A stretch of 64,000 nucleotides of DNA from Nakamurella silvestris (lineage in GTDB: Bacteria; Actinomycetota; Actinomycetes; Mycobacteriales; Nakamurellaceae). Positions 44,481-53,885 of this stretch are shown in pieces (positions within the stretch are counted from its first letter, which is position 1; the number at the start of each line of letters is the position of its first letter). A program made the position numbers and the translations under genes. The stretch covers positions 10,141 to 74,140 of the forward strand of contig QXCQ01000253.1 of assembly GCA_003576535.1 (NCBI GenBank), in the 5' to 3' direction. The notes beneath the pieces were generated by a model. It made no database searches and was not told the origin of the DNA. It was given only the letters and a program-made list of their open reading frames with translations.

Positions 44481-44567
44481 CACCCCGTGCTTGCCGCGCT
44501 CCTTCCCGACTACCGCGCTGGTTGCAGCGCGCGCGGTTGTCGGTACGGAGCGCGGCAAGCACGGGGT
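44481..44567. repeat. Long palindrome, family C copy 2
   Basis: Arms of about 40 bases, from CACCCCGTGCTTGCCGCGC to GCGGCAAGCACGGGGTG, form a near-perfect stem with a few central mismatches. The inner part repeats copy 1 at 43168. It sits between cspA and fasR, 55 bases before the fasR start codon. Confidence 0.8.
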
Positions 44568-44588
44568 GGAGCGGTCCGGGCAAGACAG

Positions 44589-44630
44589 AAGGGCCGTCCC
44601 GCCCCGGCGAACCGGAACGGGACGACCCTT
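44589..44630 (-). terminator. Terminator after cspA
   Basis: AAGGGCCGTCCCG pairs with CGGGACGACCCTT (one mismatch) around a 16-base loop, 19 bases past the cspA stop. The bases beyond, read on the minus strand, are TTCTGTCTTG. Confidence 0.75.
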
Positions 44631-44649
44631 CGGTCGTTGGGTACCAGGA

Positions 44650-44853
44650 TCAGACGGCGATGACGCCGGTTGCCTGCGGGCCCTTGGGCGACTGTTCGAC
44701 TTCGAACTCCACGCGCTGGCTTTCCTCGAGCGAACGGTAGCCGGAGCCGCCGATTGCCGAGTAGTGCACGAACACGTCTGCCGAACCGTCATCGGGGGAG
44801 ATGAAACCGTAGCCCTTCTCCGCGTTGAACCACTTCACAGTTCCCTGCGCCAT
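44650..44853 (-). CDS. cspA: Cold-shock domain protein
   Basis: A 67-residue single cold-shock domain with RNP1 KGYGFISPD and RNP2 VFVHYSAI. It binds single-stranded RNA and DNA as a chaperone. It sits alone behind about 200 bases with no gene, which may hold a long 5' leader, as is common for csp genes. Confidence 0.95.
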   Translation of the reverse strand: MAQGTVKWFNAEKGYGFISPDDGSADVFVHYSAIGGSGYRSLEESQRVEFEVEQSPKGPQATGVIAV

Positions 44854-45080
44854 GCTTGTTCTCCTGAAGCGTTACCACGAATGCTGCCTGCGTTCGCGGG
44901 ATTAACACCCCTACGGGGACTTTCCGTCGGGGGGCCGGGAACCTCGCCCACCAGCCCGAAGGTGGAGGATGGAGATCCACGACACGGAGATTCTAGGCAC
45001 AGCCTGGCGCAAGATCTCCGAATCGTCATCGAATCGTCACCAAGCAATTCGTGAAGAGATGTCCATCCTGTTTCGGAACC

Positions 45081-45129
45081 ACAAAGGGGCCGTATTCGAC
45101 GCTTGATTCGTCGAATACGGCCCCTTTGT
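45081..45129. terminator. Terminator after aceE
   Basis: Two perfectly complementary 21-base arms, starting ACAAAGGGGCCG, around a 7-base loop (CTTGATT), 19 bases past the aceE stop. Read on either strand the stem ends CCCCTTTGT, so it can stop transcription both ways. Confidence 0.92.
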
Positions 45130-45147
45130 CCGGTGCCCGGTTACCGC

Positions 45148-47907
45148 TTAGGATTCGCCGCCCGCGTTGCCGGAGCTGCCGGCGCTCGGGTTGCCGATGT
45201 CGTACTTCACGGCTGCCTCGGCCGCCGCACCGGAGCGGTACTCACCACGCCGCTCGAGGGTGGACAGGGCCGCGATGACCATGGACGGTCCGTCGATCAG
45301 GAAATGACGACGGGCCGCCGCCCGGGTGTCGGAGAAGCCGAAGCCGTCCGCGCCCAGGGCCACGAAGTCCGTGGGGACCCACGGCGCGATCTGGTTCTGC
45401 ACCGCCCGCTGGGAGTCCGAGGTGGCGATCACCGGGCCGGCGACGCCGGTCAGTTTCTGCGTCACGTAAGGGATCTCGTTGTTGGACGGGTCCAGGACCC
45501 GTGCCCGCTCGATCACCTCGGCATCGCGGCGCAGCTCCGACCAGCTGGTGACGGACCAGACGTCGGCCGCCACGTCCCAGTCCTTGGCGAGCAGCTCCTG
45601 GGCTTCCAGGGCCCAGCGCATGCCCACACCGGAGGCCAGCAGCTGGACGCGTGCCTTCCCCTCGGTGTCGGTCGCCGGTGCGTAGAGGTACATGCCCTTG
45701 AGCAGACCCTCGACGTCCAGGTCCGCCGGCTGGGCCGGCTGCACGTACGGCTCGTTGTAGAGGGTGATGTAGAACAGCACGTTCTCGCTGTCCTCGCCGT
45801 ACATCCGGCGCAGACCGTCGCGGACGATGTGGCCGACCTCGTACCCGTAGGCGGGGTCGTAGGCGACGACATGCGGCATGGTGGCGGCCAGCAGGTGCGA
45901 GTGGCCGTCGGCGTGCTGCAGGCCCTCACCGGTCAGCGTGGTCCGACCGGCGGTGGCACCGAGGACGAAACCACGGCCCATCTGGTCGCCCACGGCCCAG
46001 AAACCGTCACCGGTCCGCTGGAACCCGAACATCGAGTAGAAGATGTAGACCGGGATCAGCGGCTGCCCGTGGGTGGCGTAGGAGGTCGACACGGCCGTGA
46101 AGGTCGCGACCGAACCGGCCTCGTTGATGCCCTCGTGCAGGATCTGGCCCTTTTCGCTCTCCTTGTAGGCGAGCATCAGGTTGGCGTCGACGGCCGTGTA
46201 CAGCTGCCCCGACGGGTTGTAGATCTTCAGCGTCGGGAAGAACGAGTCCATGCCGAAGGTGCGGGCCTCGTCCGGGATGATCGGGACGATACGCGGACCG
46301 ACCTCGGGATCCTTGACCAGGTCGCGGACGAGTCGGACGAAGGCCATGGTGGTGGCGATCTCCTGCTTGCCCGAGCCGCGGTTGACCACGTCGTAGGTCT
46401 TGTCCCCCGGCAGGGCCAGCGGCTTGGCCGTGACCCGGCGCTCGGGTACGTAACCGCCGAGGCGGGCACGCCGCTCCTGCAGGTACTTGATCTCCGGGCT
46501 GTCCTGGCCGGGGTGGAAGTACGGCGGCTGGTACGGATCCTTGTCCAGCTCCTCGTCGGAGATGGGGATGTGCAGCTCGTCCCGGAAGGTCTTGAGGTTG
46601 TCCAGGGTGAGCTTCTTCATCTGGTGCGTGGCGTTGCGACCCTCGAAGGCGGTTCCCAGGTGGAAGCCCTTGATGGTGTGCGCCAGGATCACCGTCGGCT
46701 GCCCGTTGTGCTCCAGGGCGGCCTTGTACGCGGCGTAGACCTTGCGGTAGTCGTGGCCTCCCCGACGGAGGTTCCAGATCTCCTCGTCGGTGAAGTCGGC
46801 GACCATGGCCTTGGTGCGGGGGTCCCGTCCGAAGAAGTGCTCGCGGACGTAGGCCCCGTCATTGGCCTTGTAGGTCTGGTAGTCGCCGTCGGCGGTGTTG
46901 TTCATCAGGTTGATGAGGGCACCGTCACGGTCGGCGTGCAGGAGCTTGTCCCACTCGCGGCCCCAGATCACCTTGATGACGTTCCAGCCGGCCCCACGGA
47001 AGTAGGACTCCAGCTCCTGGATGATCTTGCCGTTGCCCCGGACCGGGCCGTCGAGCCGCTGCAGGTTGCAGTTGATGACGAAGGTCAGGTTGTCGAGGCC
47101 GTCGACGGCGGCCTGGTGGATCAGACCACGCGACTCGACCTCGTCCATCTCGCCGTCGCCCAGGAAGGCCCAGACATGCTGCTCGCTGGTGTCCTTGAGT
47201 CCACGGTGGTGCAGGTAGCGGTTGACCCGTGCCTGCTGGATGGCGTTCATCGGGCCGAGGCCCATCGACACCGTCGGGTGCTCCCAGAACTCCGGCATCA
47301 ACCGGGGGTGCGGGTAGGAGGGGAGCCCGCCACCGGGGTGGGAGACCTCCTGGCGGAATCCGTCGAGCTGGTCGGCCGACAGCCGTCCCTCGAGGAAGGC
47401 GCGGGCGTACATGCCGGGGGAGGCGTGACCCTGGAAGAAGATGTGGTCGCCACCGCCCGGGTGGTCCTTGCCGCGGAAGAAGTGGTTGTAGCCGACCTCG
47501 TACAGGCTGGCCGAGGAGGCGTAGGTGGAGATGTGCCCACCGACACCGATCCCGGGGCGCTGCGCGCGATGCACCATGATCGCGGCGTTCCACCGGATCC
47601 AGGCGCGGTAGCGGCGCTCGATCTCCTCGTCACCGGGGAAGAACGGCTCGTTCTCGGTGGCGATGGTGTTGATGTAGTCCGTCGTCGTCAACGACGGCAG
47701 GCCCACATGCTTCTCACCGGCCCGCGCGAGCAGTCGGAGCATGACGTAGCGGGCGCGTTGCTGCCCCGCCGCGTCCACAAGTGAATCAAAGGACTCGAGC
47801 CACTCACCGGTCTCTTCCGGATCGATGTCCGGAATCTGAGCGGCGATGCCATCGCGAATGACGCGATGACGCTCGGGAGTTAGATCGTCGTACGGCGACG
47901 CAGCCAA
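45148..47907 (-). CDS. aceE: Pyruvate dehydrogenase E1 component, homodimeric
   Basis: A 919-residue thiamine-diphosphate enzyme that decarboxylates pyruvate and passes the acetyl group to E2. The ThDP/Mg motif is [11 protein letters not shown] with [17 protein letters not shown] following. The length matches the single-chain E1 of actinobacteria and proteobacteria rather than the alpha2beta2 type. It is a single gene ended by a strong hairpin; E2 and E3 genes are not in the window. Confidence 0.95.
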   Translation of the reverse strand: MAASPYDDLTPERHRVIRDGIAAQIPDIDPEETGEWLESFDSLVDAAGQQRARYVMLRLLARAGEKHVGLPSLTTTDYINTIATENEPFFPGDEEIERRYRAWIRWNAAIMVHRAQRPGIGVGGHISTYASSASLYEVGYNHFFRGKDHPGGGDHIFFQGHASPGMYARAFLEGRLSADQLDGFRQEVSHPGGGLPSYPHPRLMPEFWEHPTVSMGLGPMNAIQQARVNRYLHHRGLKDTSEQHVWAFLGDGEMDEVESRGLIHQAAVDGLDNLTFVINCNLQRLDGPVRGNGKIIQELESYFRGAGWNVIKVIWGREWDKLLHADRDGALINLMNNTADGDYQTYKANDGAYVREHFFGRDPRTKAMVADFTDEEIWNLRRGGHDYRKVYAAYKAALEHNGQPTVILAHTIKGFHLGTAFEGRNATHQMKKLTLDNLKTFRDELHIPISDEELDKDPYQPPYFHPGQDSPEIKYLQERRARLGGYVPERRVTAKPLALPGDKTYDVVNRGSGKQEIATTMAFVRLVRDLVKDPEVGPRIVPIIPDEARTFGMDSFFPTLKIYNPSGQLYTAVDANLMLAYKESEKGQILHEGINEAGSVATFTAVSTSYATHGQPLIPVYIFYSMFGFQRTGDGFWAVGDQMGRGFVLGATAGRTTLTGEGLQHADGHSHLLAATMPHVVAYDPAYGYEVGHIVRDGLRRMYGEDSENVLFYITLYNEPYVQPAQPADLDVEGLLKGMYLYAPATDTEGKARVQLLASGVGMRWALEAQELLAKDWDVAADVWSVTSWSELRRDAEVIERARVLDPSNNEIPYVTQKLTGVAGPVIATSDSQRAVQNQIAPWVPTDFVALGADGFGFSDTRAAARRHFLIDGPSMVIAALSTLERRGEYRSGAAAEAAVKYDIGNPSAGSSGNAGGES

Positions 47908-48228
47908 GGGATCTCCTCGTCACGGGGCAGCATGCCGTGATGCGGCAAGCTGCCAGTGGTTACCAAGCTGGCCGCATTCGATGGTGACGCGACCGTCGGG
48001 CTCCATCCTCCCGCATGAGTGCGCCAAACGTCGCCTCGGGCTGGTCGGGATGGGGTATCTGGCCGATTTCCGCCCGGTTGGCGTCTATTCTTTCCAGATG
48101 CACCGGGGGTCGCCCCGGGCGCTGTCGGCCCCTCCTCCTAGAGTGGGGCCACACAACTTGCTGTATCCCTGGGCAGTTCATCGGGGGGAGCAGCGCAAGG
48201 GATATGAGATTGAAAGGGCAGGTTGGGA
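47908..48228. other. Divergent intergenic region between aceE and the DUF3052 gene
   Basis: These 321 bases separate two genes transcribed away from each other and must carry both promoters. I see no coding frame with a good start and no clear -35/-10 pair or operator palindrome. Confidence 0.5.
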
Positions 48229-48660
48229 GTGAATGACGTAGCGGGGTCGGCCGGAAGGGTCGTAGCCCGGCTCGGTCTTACGGCCGGGAACCTCGTAGGC
48301 GAGTTCGGGTACGACGACGATGTGGACCACGATCTGCGTGATGCGATCGAGGACCTCATCGGATCGGAGATGCTCGACGAAAATGCTGATGACGTCGTCG
48401 ACGCGGTGCTGCTGTGGTGGCGCGAGGACGACGGAGATCTGACGGATGCCCTGGTCGACGCGCTGACGCCGTTGGCCGACTCGGGTGTGGTCTGGCTGCT
48501 GACCCCCAAGACGGGACGGGACGGCTACGTCGAACCCAGTGACGTCTCGGAGTCGGCGAAGATCGCCGGGATGTCGGCGACGACCAGCTCCGCGGCAGGT
48601 CCGGACTGGACCCTGACCCGTCTGGTGCGGCCGAAATCGGAAATCAAGGTCCGTCGCTGA
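48229..48660 (+). CDS. DUF3052 protein
   Basis: A 143-residue acidic DUF3052 protein of actinobacteria, beginning VNDVAGSAGRVVARLGL. GTG 48229 has AAGGG about 10 bases upstream; a TTG two codons earlier is possible. Its stop overlaps the start of the peroxiredoxin gene by one base (TGATG), so they are coupled, hinting at a redox or stress role. The function is unknown. Confidence 0.82.
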   Translation: MNDVAGSAGRVVARLGLTAGNLVGEFGYDDDVDHDLRDAIEDLIGSEMLDENADDVVDAVLLWWREDDGDLTDALVDALTPLADSGVVWLLTPKTGRDGYVEPSDVSESAKIAGMSATTSSAAGPDWTLTRLVRPKSEIKVRR

Positions 48661-49151
48661 TGGCGTCTGCCCTTGACTTCGGTCTCGGTCCGGTGGTGGT
48701 GGGTTCGGTTGCTCCGGACTTCACCCTGTCCAACCAGGACGGGGAGCTGGTGTCCCTGTCGTCGTTCCGCGGCAAGAAGGCCGTGCTGCTCGTCTTCTAC
48801 CCGTTCGCATTCTCGGGGATCTGTACCGGCGAGTTCGGCGCGGTGAGTGACGCAGTCGACACCTTCCAGAACGACCGGGTGCAGCTGCTGGGTGTGTCCA
48901 CGGACACCAAACCGGCGCTGAAGACCTGGGCGGCCCATCAGGGTTACCGGTTCCCGTTGCTGAGCGACTTCTGGCCGCACGGCGCGGTGGCCCGCGAATA
49001 CGGGGTGTTCTTCGACCAGGCCGGTATGGCGCTGCGGGGGACCTTCCTGATCGGGGTCGACGGTGTGGTGTCCTTCGCCGAGGTGAACGGACCGGGGCAG
49101 CCGCGGGACCAGGACGCCTGGAGGCGCGCGATCGCGGCCCTGCCTGTCTAG
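48660..49151 (+). CDS. 1-Cys peroxiredoxin (AhpE-like)
   Basis: A 163-residue thioredoxin-fold peroxidase. The peroxidatic cysteine is C55 in PFAFSGICTGEF; the family threonine two positions on is replaced by cysteine-adjacent TGEF as in AhpE. No other cysteine exists in the protein, so it uses an external thiol such as mycothiol. It overlaps the DUF3052 gene and forms a two-gene unit. Confidence 0.9.
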   Translation: MASALDFGLGPVVVGSVAPDFTLSNQDGELVSLSSFRGKKAVLLVFYPFAFSGICTGEFGAVSDAVDTFQNDRVQLLGVSTDTKPALKTWAAHQGYRFPLLSDFWPHGAVAREYGVFFDQAGMALRGTFLIGVDGVVSFAEVNGPGQPRDQDAWRRAIAALPV

Positions 49152-49197
49152 CTTCTGTCCGCCGGCTGGCCGCCGAGCTGGCCGCCGAGTTTTGCGC

Positions 49198-49244
49198 CGA
49201 GTGGACCCTCACACCCCAGTTTCTGAGGTGTGACGGTCCACTCG
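49198..49244. repeat. Hairpin repeat, family D single copy
   Basis: CGAGTGGACCCTCACACC pairs with GAGGTGTGACGGTCCACTCG around a short loop. The sequence is related to the tandem units at 6637-6830. It lies between the peroxiredoxin gene and tRNA-Val and could end the former's transcript. Confidence 0.75.
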
Positions 49245-49342
49245 CGGAGCTGCCGGTCGGCTCCTGGGCGCGCTCGAGTGGCTCGGACAGTGGCCAGGGC
49301 ATGAAATAATCACTTGGTACGTCGCCCACGGGCAGCGTGCGC

Positions 49343-49417
49343 GGGCGTGTAGCTCAGCGGAAGAGCATCTCGTTTACACCGAGACGGTCGGGGGTTCGAT
49401 CCCCTCCGCGCCCACCA
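49343..49417 (+). tRNA. tRNA-Val (TAC anticodon)
   Basis: Acceptor GGGCGTG pairs fully with CGCGCCC (one G-U), the D arm is GCTC...GAGC, the anticodon stem TCTCG/CGAGA holds loop TTTACAC, and the T arm is GGGGG-TTCGATC-CCCTC. CCA is encoded. Its 3' half is overlapped, antisense, by the recombinase reading frame, so this is the probable integration site of the element to the right. Confidence 0.95.
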
Positions 49418-51206
49418 AAAGGTCCTTGTCCGAACCCTGCACCGGTTCGGTAAGAGACAAATTCGCTGAACATGGTTTAGAAGAGCCCGTAGGAGAAATC
49501 CTGCGGGCTCTTTGTTGTGCGCCCGTGTCGTGGTCGTCGGGCTGGGTGGTGAGTTCGCCCTTGGCCAACAGCCTGGCGTGCGCGGCGGCGGAGATAGTCC
49601 GTCCGAGGAGGGCGTCGAAGGGCGGGTTGTAGTCGAAGCGGACGGTTCCGTCTTCGTCGATGTAGATCTTGCTGAAGAAGGCCTGGTTGAAGAGCCTGCG
49701 GGTGCTGTCGTCGGCTTCGAGGTAGGCGTTGTGGCAGTCGGCTGCCATGTCGAGGCAGTCGGCGAGGTTCTTCCTGGCGTGTTCGTAGGCTCCACCGGCT
49801 GCATCGAGCAGCTTCCCGATTTTGGCGAGCTCGGCGGCGATGCGGTCTTGCTCGGTTTTGAGGAGCTCGATCGGGATCGCTCCGGCGTAGTGAGCTTCGA
49901 GGAGTTTGAGACGCTGGTTGGCGAGCTTTGATTGCTGGGCTTCGAGGTTGCGGCGCTCGGTCTCGGCGGAGGCGTGGAGTTGGTCGAAGTCGTCGTTGAC
50001 GAGGTCTTCGATGGAGTCGCGCAGTTCGGTCCCGAGGACGACGGTGCGGTACTCGTCTTCGATGAGTTCTTCGACTGCCGTGATGAGCATGGCCTGTCGG
50101 GTGCAGTCCGTTGTCCGGCGACGCCTTCCCTGGCAGACAAAGTACGGGTACACAACGCCCCATCGATTCTTGGCGTGCTCGATCATGAGGCGGCTGCCGC
50201 AGGTGCCGCAGTAGACACTGCCCTTGAGGTAACTGTGGTGGGTCTGCTGGCGGACGCCCGCATATTGATTGGCGTTCAACAGGTCTTGCACCTTTTGCCA
50301 TGTGGCGGGGTCGATCAGAGGCTGGTGCAAGCCTGGGTACTGAACGCCGGCGTAGACGACGACGCCGTGGAAGTAGGGGTTGCGCAGGATCTTCTGCAAT
50401 CCGGATGCGCTCAGTGGCTTGGCGGGGAACTTCGGGGTTGGTCTGGTGGTGAGGCCGCGGGCGGCGAGTTCTTCGTGCAAGGCGTTGAGGGAGGTGTTGC
50501 CCTCGGCGTATCGCAGGAACGCCCATGTGATGTGGTGTCCGCGTTCGACGTCGATCTCGACGGTGCGGTTGATTCGGCCGAGTTCGTCTGTCTTGGCGAT
50601 GTTGCGGTAGCCGACTGGGGCTTTGTGGACGGTGCCGCCGGTGCTGGCCTTCTGGGCTAGTCCTTTGGTGACTTCGTTGGCGAGGTTACGTGAGTAGAAC
50701 TCGGCGATTGAGCTCATGATGCCGTGCATGAGCATGCCGGAGGGGGTCTCGTCGATGTTCTCAGTAGTCGAGACCAAGGTGACACCGGCTTGTCTGAGGG
50801 CGAAGTGGATAGCGACGTCGTCGGTGCGGTTGCGGGCGAGTCGGTCGAGTTTGTGGACGATGCAGTACTTGATCTGGCTGTCTCGGACGAATTCGAGCAT
50901 TCGTTGCAGTTCGGGGCGGTCGGCTTTGCGTGCGGACTCGCCTGCGTCGACGAATTCGGCGACCACGGTGGCGTCCAACGCTTCGGCTTTGCGGATGTTG
51001 GCCTGGCGTTGGGCGGGTATGGAGAAGCCCTCTTCGCGGCCGCCGCGCTCGGCTTGCTCTTTGGTCGAGACACGCAGGTAGGAGACCGCCGAGAACAGCG
51101 GTGTGTCGGCGCCCGGTGAGTCGGAGCGTCCGCTCGGCGGAATTAGAGTGCCGACCGGCAGGGGTGGTTCACCGGCTCGCGGTTGGGTGATCGCACTGGT
51201 GTGCAT
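49374..51206 (-). CDS. Large serine recombinase (integrase)
   Basis: A 610-residue recombinase. The resolvase domain starts at VSYLRVSTKEQ (serine nucleophile), followed by a recombinase domain with KAPVGYRN. A zinc ribbon (YCGTCGSR and a later cysteine) and a long coiled coil (about 370-470) come next. It would integrate and excise the element. ATG 51206 has AAAGGAG upstream; TTG 51233 is less likely. The last part (beyond about residue 595) is translated from the complement of tRNA-Val, so the C-terminus was probably set by integration. A hairpin lies inside the end of the gene. Confidence 0.9.
   Translation of the reverse strand: MHTSAITQPRAGEPPLPVGTLIPPSGRSDSPGADTPLFSAVSYLRVSTKEQAERGGREEGFSIPAQRQANIRKAEALDATVVAEFVDAGESARKADRPELQRMLEFVRDSQIKYCIVHKLDRLARNRTDDVAIHFALRQAGVTLVSTTENIDETPSGMLMHGIMSSIAEFYSRNLANEVTKGLAQKASTGGTVHKAPVGYRNIAKTDELGRINRTVEIDVERGHHITWAFLRYAEGNTSLNALHEELAARGLTTRPTPKFPAKPLSASGLQKILRNPYFHGVVVYAGVQYPGLHQPLIDPATWQKVQDLLNANQYAGVRQQTHHSYLKGSVYCGTCGSRLMIEHAKNRWGVVYPYFVCQGRRRRTTDCTRQAMLITAVEELIEDEYRTVVLGTELRDSIEDLVNDDFDQLHASAETERRNLEAQQSKLANQRLKLLEAHYAGAIPIELLKTEQDRIAAELAKIGKLLDAAGGAYEHARKNLADCLDMAADCHNAYLEADDSTRRLFNQAFFSKIYIDEDGTVRFDYNPPFDALLGRTISAAAHARLLAKGELTTQPDDHDTGAQQRARRISPTGSSKPCSANLSLTEPVQGSDKDLLVGAEGIEPPTVSV
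49481..49512. terminator. Intrinsic-terminator-like hairpin inside the recombinase tail
   Basis: AAGAGCCCGTAGGA pairs with TCCTGCGGGCTCTT around GAAA, then TGTTGTG. Read on the plus strand it can end the tRNA transcript. On the other strand it lies within the recombinase coding end. Confidence 0.75.
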
Positions 51207-51345
51207 TTTAGGTATTTCTCCTTTCGCGGCCAAAATAACGTGTTTTCCGACTGCTTTGGCTCTTACAGGATAACTCTGGTTGCCAAAGAGATCCAGTGAA
51301 GAGTGAAGTCTAATTCCAGGACGTGAAGTAAATTAATGCGAATAT

Positions 51346-52014
51346 TTATTCTGCGCGGACCAATGGGCGCAGATAAGCGTAAAAAGCCCCGTCGACGACA
51401 GCGGTGTCCCAAGTCTGAAGCACGAGTCTGCGGACCGCGGCCAGGTCGACTCTTACCAAGCCCTGCAGGCCGTGTGACGACGCGAACTGTGCGACAAGCT
51501 CGTCCATCCGGGTCTTCATGGACAACTGGTCGACGAGTTCGGCCATGCTCGAGAAGCTGCCGCTGTACTGATCTTCGAAGTCCTTAAGGATGCTAGGGCT
51601 CTTACAGTCGACGTTGGGGAGGAGCAGGTAGCCGCGTATTGCGTTGCCGTTCACGAACGATGGGGGCCTAGAGTTCTGGACCGCGCGGAAGGCAAGGGTC
51701 CAGGCCGCCAGCCAGCCGATCCATGGGGCGAGTTCGGCGGTTAGCTCGGGATCGTCGAAAAGCCGTAGTGCGTCCTGAAGTGCTCGTTCGTGCTCAGCAA
51801 TCGCGACCCGGCCTGTATCTGAGGGTGTGTGCAGGTTCGGCCAGTCAAGGCCGAGAATGGCGGCCAGCACCCGACGTATGTCTTGAGCCGTGTCGTCAGA
51901 GATTATGGTCTCGTTGGATTCGGCGAGGTGGATGCCCGCCTGGATGTTCTTGTAGAAGCGGAGGAGGTCTGCAGGGCCGATCTGTTGGTCGCGTGTTTCG
52001 GCTCTGGCAGGCAT
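51346..52014 (-). CDS. Hypothetical protein of the integrative element
   Basis: A 222-residue, largely helical, soluble protein with a leucine/alanine-rich middle (LAPWIGWLAAWTLAFRAV) and no motif I recognise. Codon use is less GC-biased than in core genes. It lies 140 bases upstream of the recombinase on the same strand. The function is unknown. Confidence 0.6.
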   Translation of the reverse strand: MPARAETRDQQIGPADLLRFYKNIQAGIHLAESNETIISDDTAQDIRRVLAAILGLDWPNLHTPSDTGRVAIAEHERALQDALRLFDDPELTAELAPWIGWLAAWTLAFRAVQNSRPPSFVNGNAIRGYLLLPNVDCKSPSILKDFEDQYSGSFSSMAELVDQLSMKTRMDELVAQFASSHGLQGLVRVDLAAVRRLVLQTWDTAVVDGAFYAYLRPLVRAE

Positions 52015-52265
52015 GTCTGCTGCGTCGGGTGATCCAGTTCAATCGAGAGTGTCCTTCCCTTCTTGGGGTGGTTCTGTGCAGTGCTCCATAGTTGTTGCCT
52101 CCTTTCGTTCTTCGATGCCTGGTGGTTTCTCAAAGGGGTTGGTGCCTGGCAAGGGTCAGGTGGTTCGAGAAGGAGCGGGACTGCGTGTCCAGCTCAGCTC
52201 TCGCCATCTGCCCTTGCCAGGTTGTGCACCGAAGCCGGTGCCGGTGTCGCCTGTCCGAACGTCGG

Positions 52266-52643
52266 TCAGCTGTTGCGCTCGCCTCCGCGTGCGGTGGACG
52301 GCTTGCGCGACGATGCCGATTGCGGTGCCGGTGGCGGTACGGCTGGTGCCGGTTCCGTCTCGGCCGTCACGTCGGGTTCTTCGGTGGTGCCGAAGAGCCG
52401 CGCGAAGGCGTCTTTACGGGCTGCGGCCTCGCGTTCGATCTCGGCGAGGGCGTCGTCGGCTTTGCCAGCCAGTTCGGGTGACGCCTTGACCGCCGCGATG
52501 TGGGCGCGGCAGGCTTGGAGCACTTCCGCTTGAAAGGATGTCATCCGCAATGACGCGATGAGCGTCATGTCGGCGTGGACGTCCGGGTCGAAGCGGATGC
52601 CGAGCGTTCTCACTCGGCCGGTGTCGTTGTCGGGCAGCGGCAT
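52266..52643 (-). CDS. Small ribbon-helix-helix-like protein
   Basis: A 125-residue protein. The N-terminal stretch VRTLGIRFDPDVHADMTLIA followed by a helix resembles a ribbon-helix-helix DNA-binding unit. An acidic/basic helix (EIEREAAARKDAFARLFG) and a Pro/Thr-rich tail follow. AGGAGG lies upstream of the ATG. A relaxosome or partition accessory role is possible but not shown. The roughly 250 bases after it, up to the 222-residue gene, hold nothing recognisable. Confidence 0.55.
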   Translation of the reverse strand: MPLPDNDTGRVRTLGIRFDPDVHADMTLIASLRMTSFQAEVLQACRAHIAAVKASPELAGKADDALAEIEREAAARKDAFARLFGTTEEPDVTAETEPAPAVPPPAPQSASSRKPSTARGGERNS

Positions 52644-52767
52644 GGTGGTGCCTCCTCGGTGCTGGTGTGGCTGAAGTGGAGCTGCCCCGGATGGGCGGTT
52701 CGCTTGGTTGACTTCGGCCACATGACACCGACGAGGCTGTTGGTGTCGGGAAATGCGTGTTTCCCTT

Positions 52768-53586
52768 TCATGGTTCTGTCGGTGCTCCCACAGGTGGACC
52801 GGCGGCGATCCACCCGAGGAAGCGCTCCGTTGTCGTCACATGGAACAGGTCGGGGTTGAGTGTCTTGTCGGTGGCGATGGCCCGTGTGATGGCATCGGCA
52901 CGGGCCGGGTTGGTGGTCACCCACAGCACCGCCGGAAACAGGCCGTGGGCTGCCTGGTGCCGACCTGAGACGAAGTGGCGTTGGTAGGCCTGGCACTGCC
53001 GGAGCACGACCGGCAGGTGCTCGGTGGCTTGGTCGTACTCGATGAACCAGTGATCCTCGAACGGGCCGGCCGCCGTGACCAGGTAAAGGTCTGGCTTGAG
53101 CCATTCGGTCGCGCCGTGCGGCGACAGGTGGGTGCGCCAAGTGGACGGTTCGGTTTCCACTGATAGCAGCCCGAGGAGGTGCAGGCGGTCTGCCTCGATG
53201 AGCTGTAGGGCGAGCTCGGCGATGCCGATGGTGTGGGAGACGAACCTGGCCGACGGTTCGACGTAGCGGCGGCGGGCCGGGAGGCCTTTCAGCTTCCGGA
53301 GCAGGCGTTCGCCGCTCGGGCCGAGGTGCCAGATGAAGCCTGCCGATCCTCGGCGGACGCCGCCGATGCGACGCTCAAGGTGGGCGATGAGTCCGTGGCC
53401 GGCCAGGCGGGTGAGCACCCTGGTGCTGGCGCGGGCGGCCGCGCTGGTTGTCTGGTGCCCGTCGTGGAAGTGCAGTCGTTGGATCTGTCGTGATGTCAGC
53501 AGGCGGAACCGTTCCAGGTCGTTCAGGATCGCGTGGTCCCGGTCTTGGAGGTGCTCGTTCAGCTCTTCGAGGGTGCGGTGGCTCAT
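52768..53586 (-). CDS. Replication-relaxation family protein
   Basis: A 272-residue protein of the replication-relaxation family of actinobacterial plasmids and conjugative elements. A winged-helix N-terminus carries the family stretch DLERFRLLTSRQIQRLHF and LTRLAGHGLIAHLERR; a C-terminal domain has ETEPSTWRTHL and DLYLVT. Its role in plasmid replication control or mobilisation is not well defined. Its start overlaps the stop of a small gene by ATGA. Confidence 0.8.
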   Translation of the reverse strand: MSHRTLEELNEHLQDRDHAILNDLERFRLLTSRQIQRLHFHDGHQTTSAAARASTRVLTRLAGHGLIAHLERRIGGVRRGSAGFIWHLGPSGERLLRKLKGLPARRRYVEPSARFVSHTIGIAELALQLIEADRLHLLGLLSVETEPSTWRTHLSPHGATEWLKPDLYLVTAAGPFEDHWFIEYDQATEHLPVVLRQCQAYQRHFVSGRHQAAHGLFPAVLWVTTNPARADAITRAIATDKTLNPDLFHVTTTERFLGWIAAGPPVGAPTEP

Positions 53587-53885
53587 TGAGCCCCTCCAGC
53601 TGGTTTCAGAAGGCGTCTTCGAGTGGTGAATCCGGTCGGCGGAAGCCTGTCTGCCGGTGTTTGGGCGGGCCGCGCTTGACCCCGCATTTCGGGGTCAGTC
53701 CCATCCCAACGGGGGCGAAGGCCGAGGTTTGACGGGCGGCAACCGGGAAGTGAGGAGGTCACGGTCGGATGGTCGGACGGACTGGGAATGTCGAGGGGGC
53801 GGGATTTTGGGCGCGTGAGAATAAGGAAAGGGAGTCTCGCTTGTCTTGTCGGTCTGTGGATGTGCGACGGGGGTTGGTCGGTCAT
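53583..53885 (-). CDS. 100-residue coupled hypothetical protein
   Basis: A frame from an ATG that overlaps the stop of the ATPase gene (ATGA) to a stop that overlaps the next start (ATGA). These two exact junctions make it a plausible real gene despite its Pro/Arg-rich sequence (MTDQPPSHIHRPTRQARLP). No domain is recognised, and it is likely disordered. Confidence 0.45.
   Translation of the reverse strand: MTDQPPSHIHRPTRQARLPFLILTRPKSRPLDIPSPSDHPTVTSSLPGCRPSNLGLRPRWDGTDPEMRGQARPAQTPADRLPPTGFTTRRRLLKPAGGAQ

Noticed and set aside
45103-47784. An 893-codon open frame antisense to aceE
   Set aside because: aceE has clear motifs and full length on the other strand; this frame has none.
49310-50155. 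A frame ending in RRGSNPRPSRCKRDALPLSYTP
   Set aside because: This is the antisense of tRNA-Val and the recombinase tail read in another frame.
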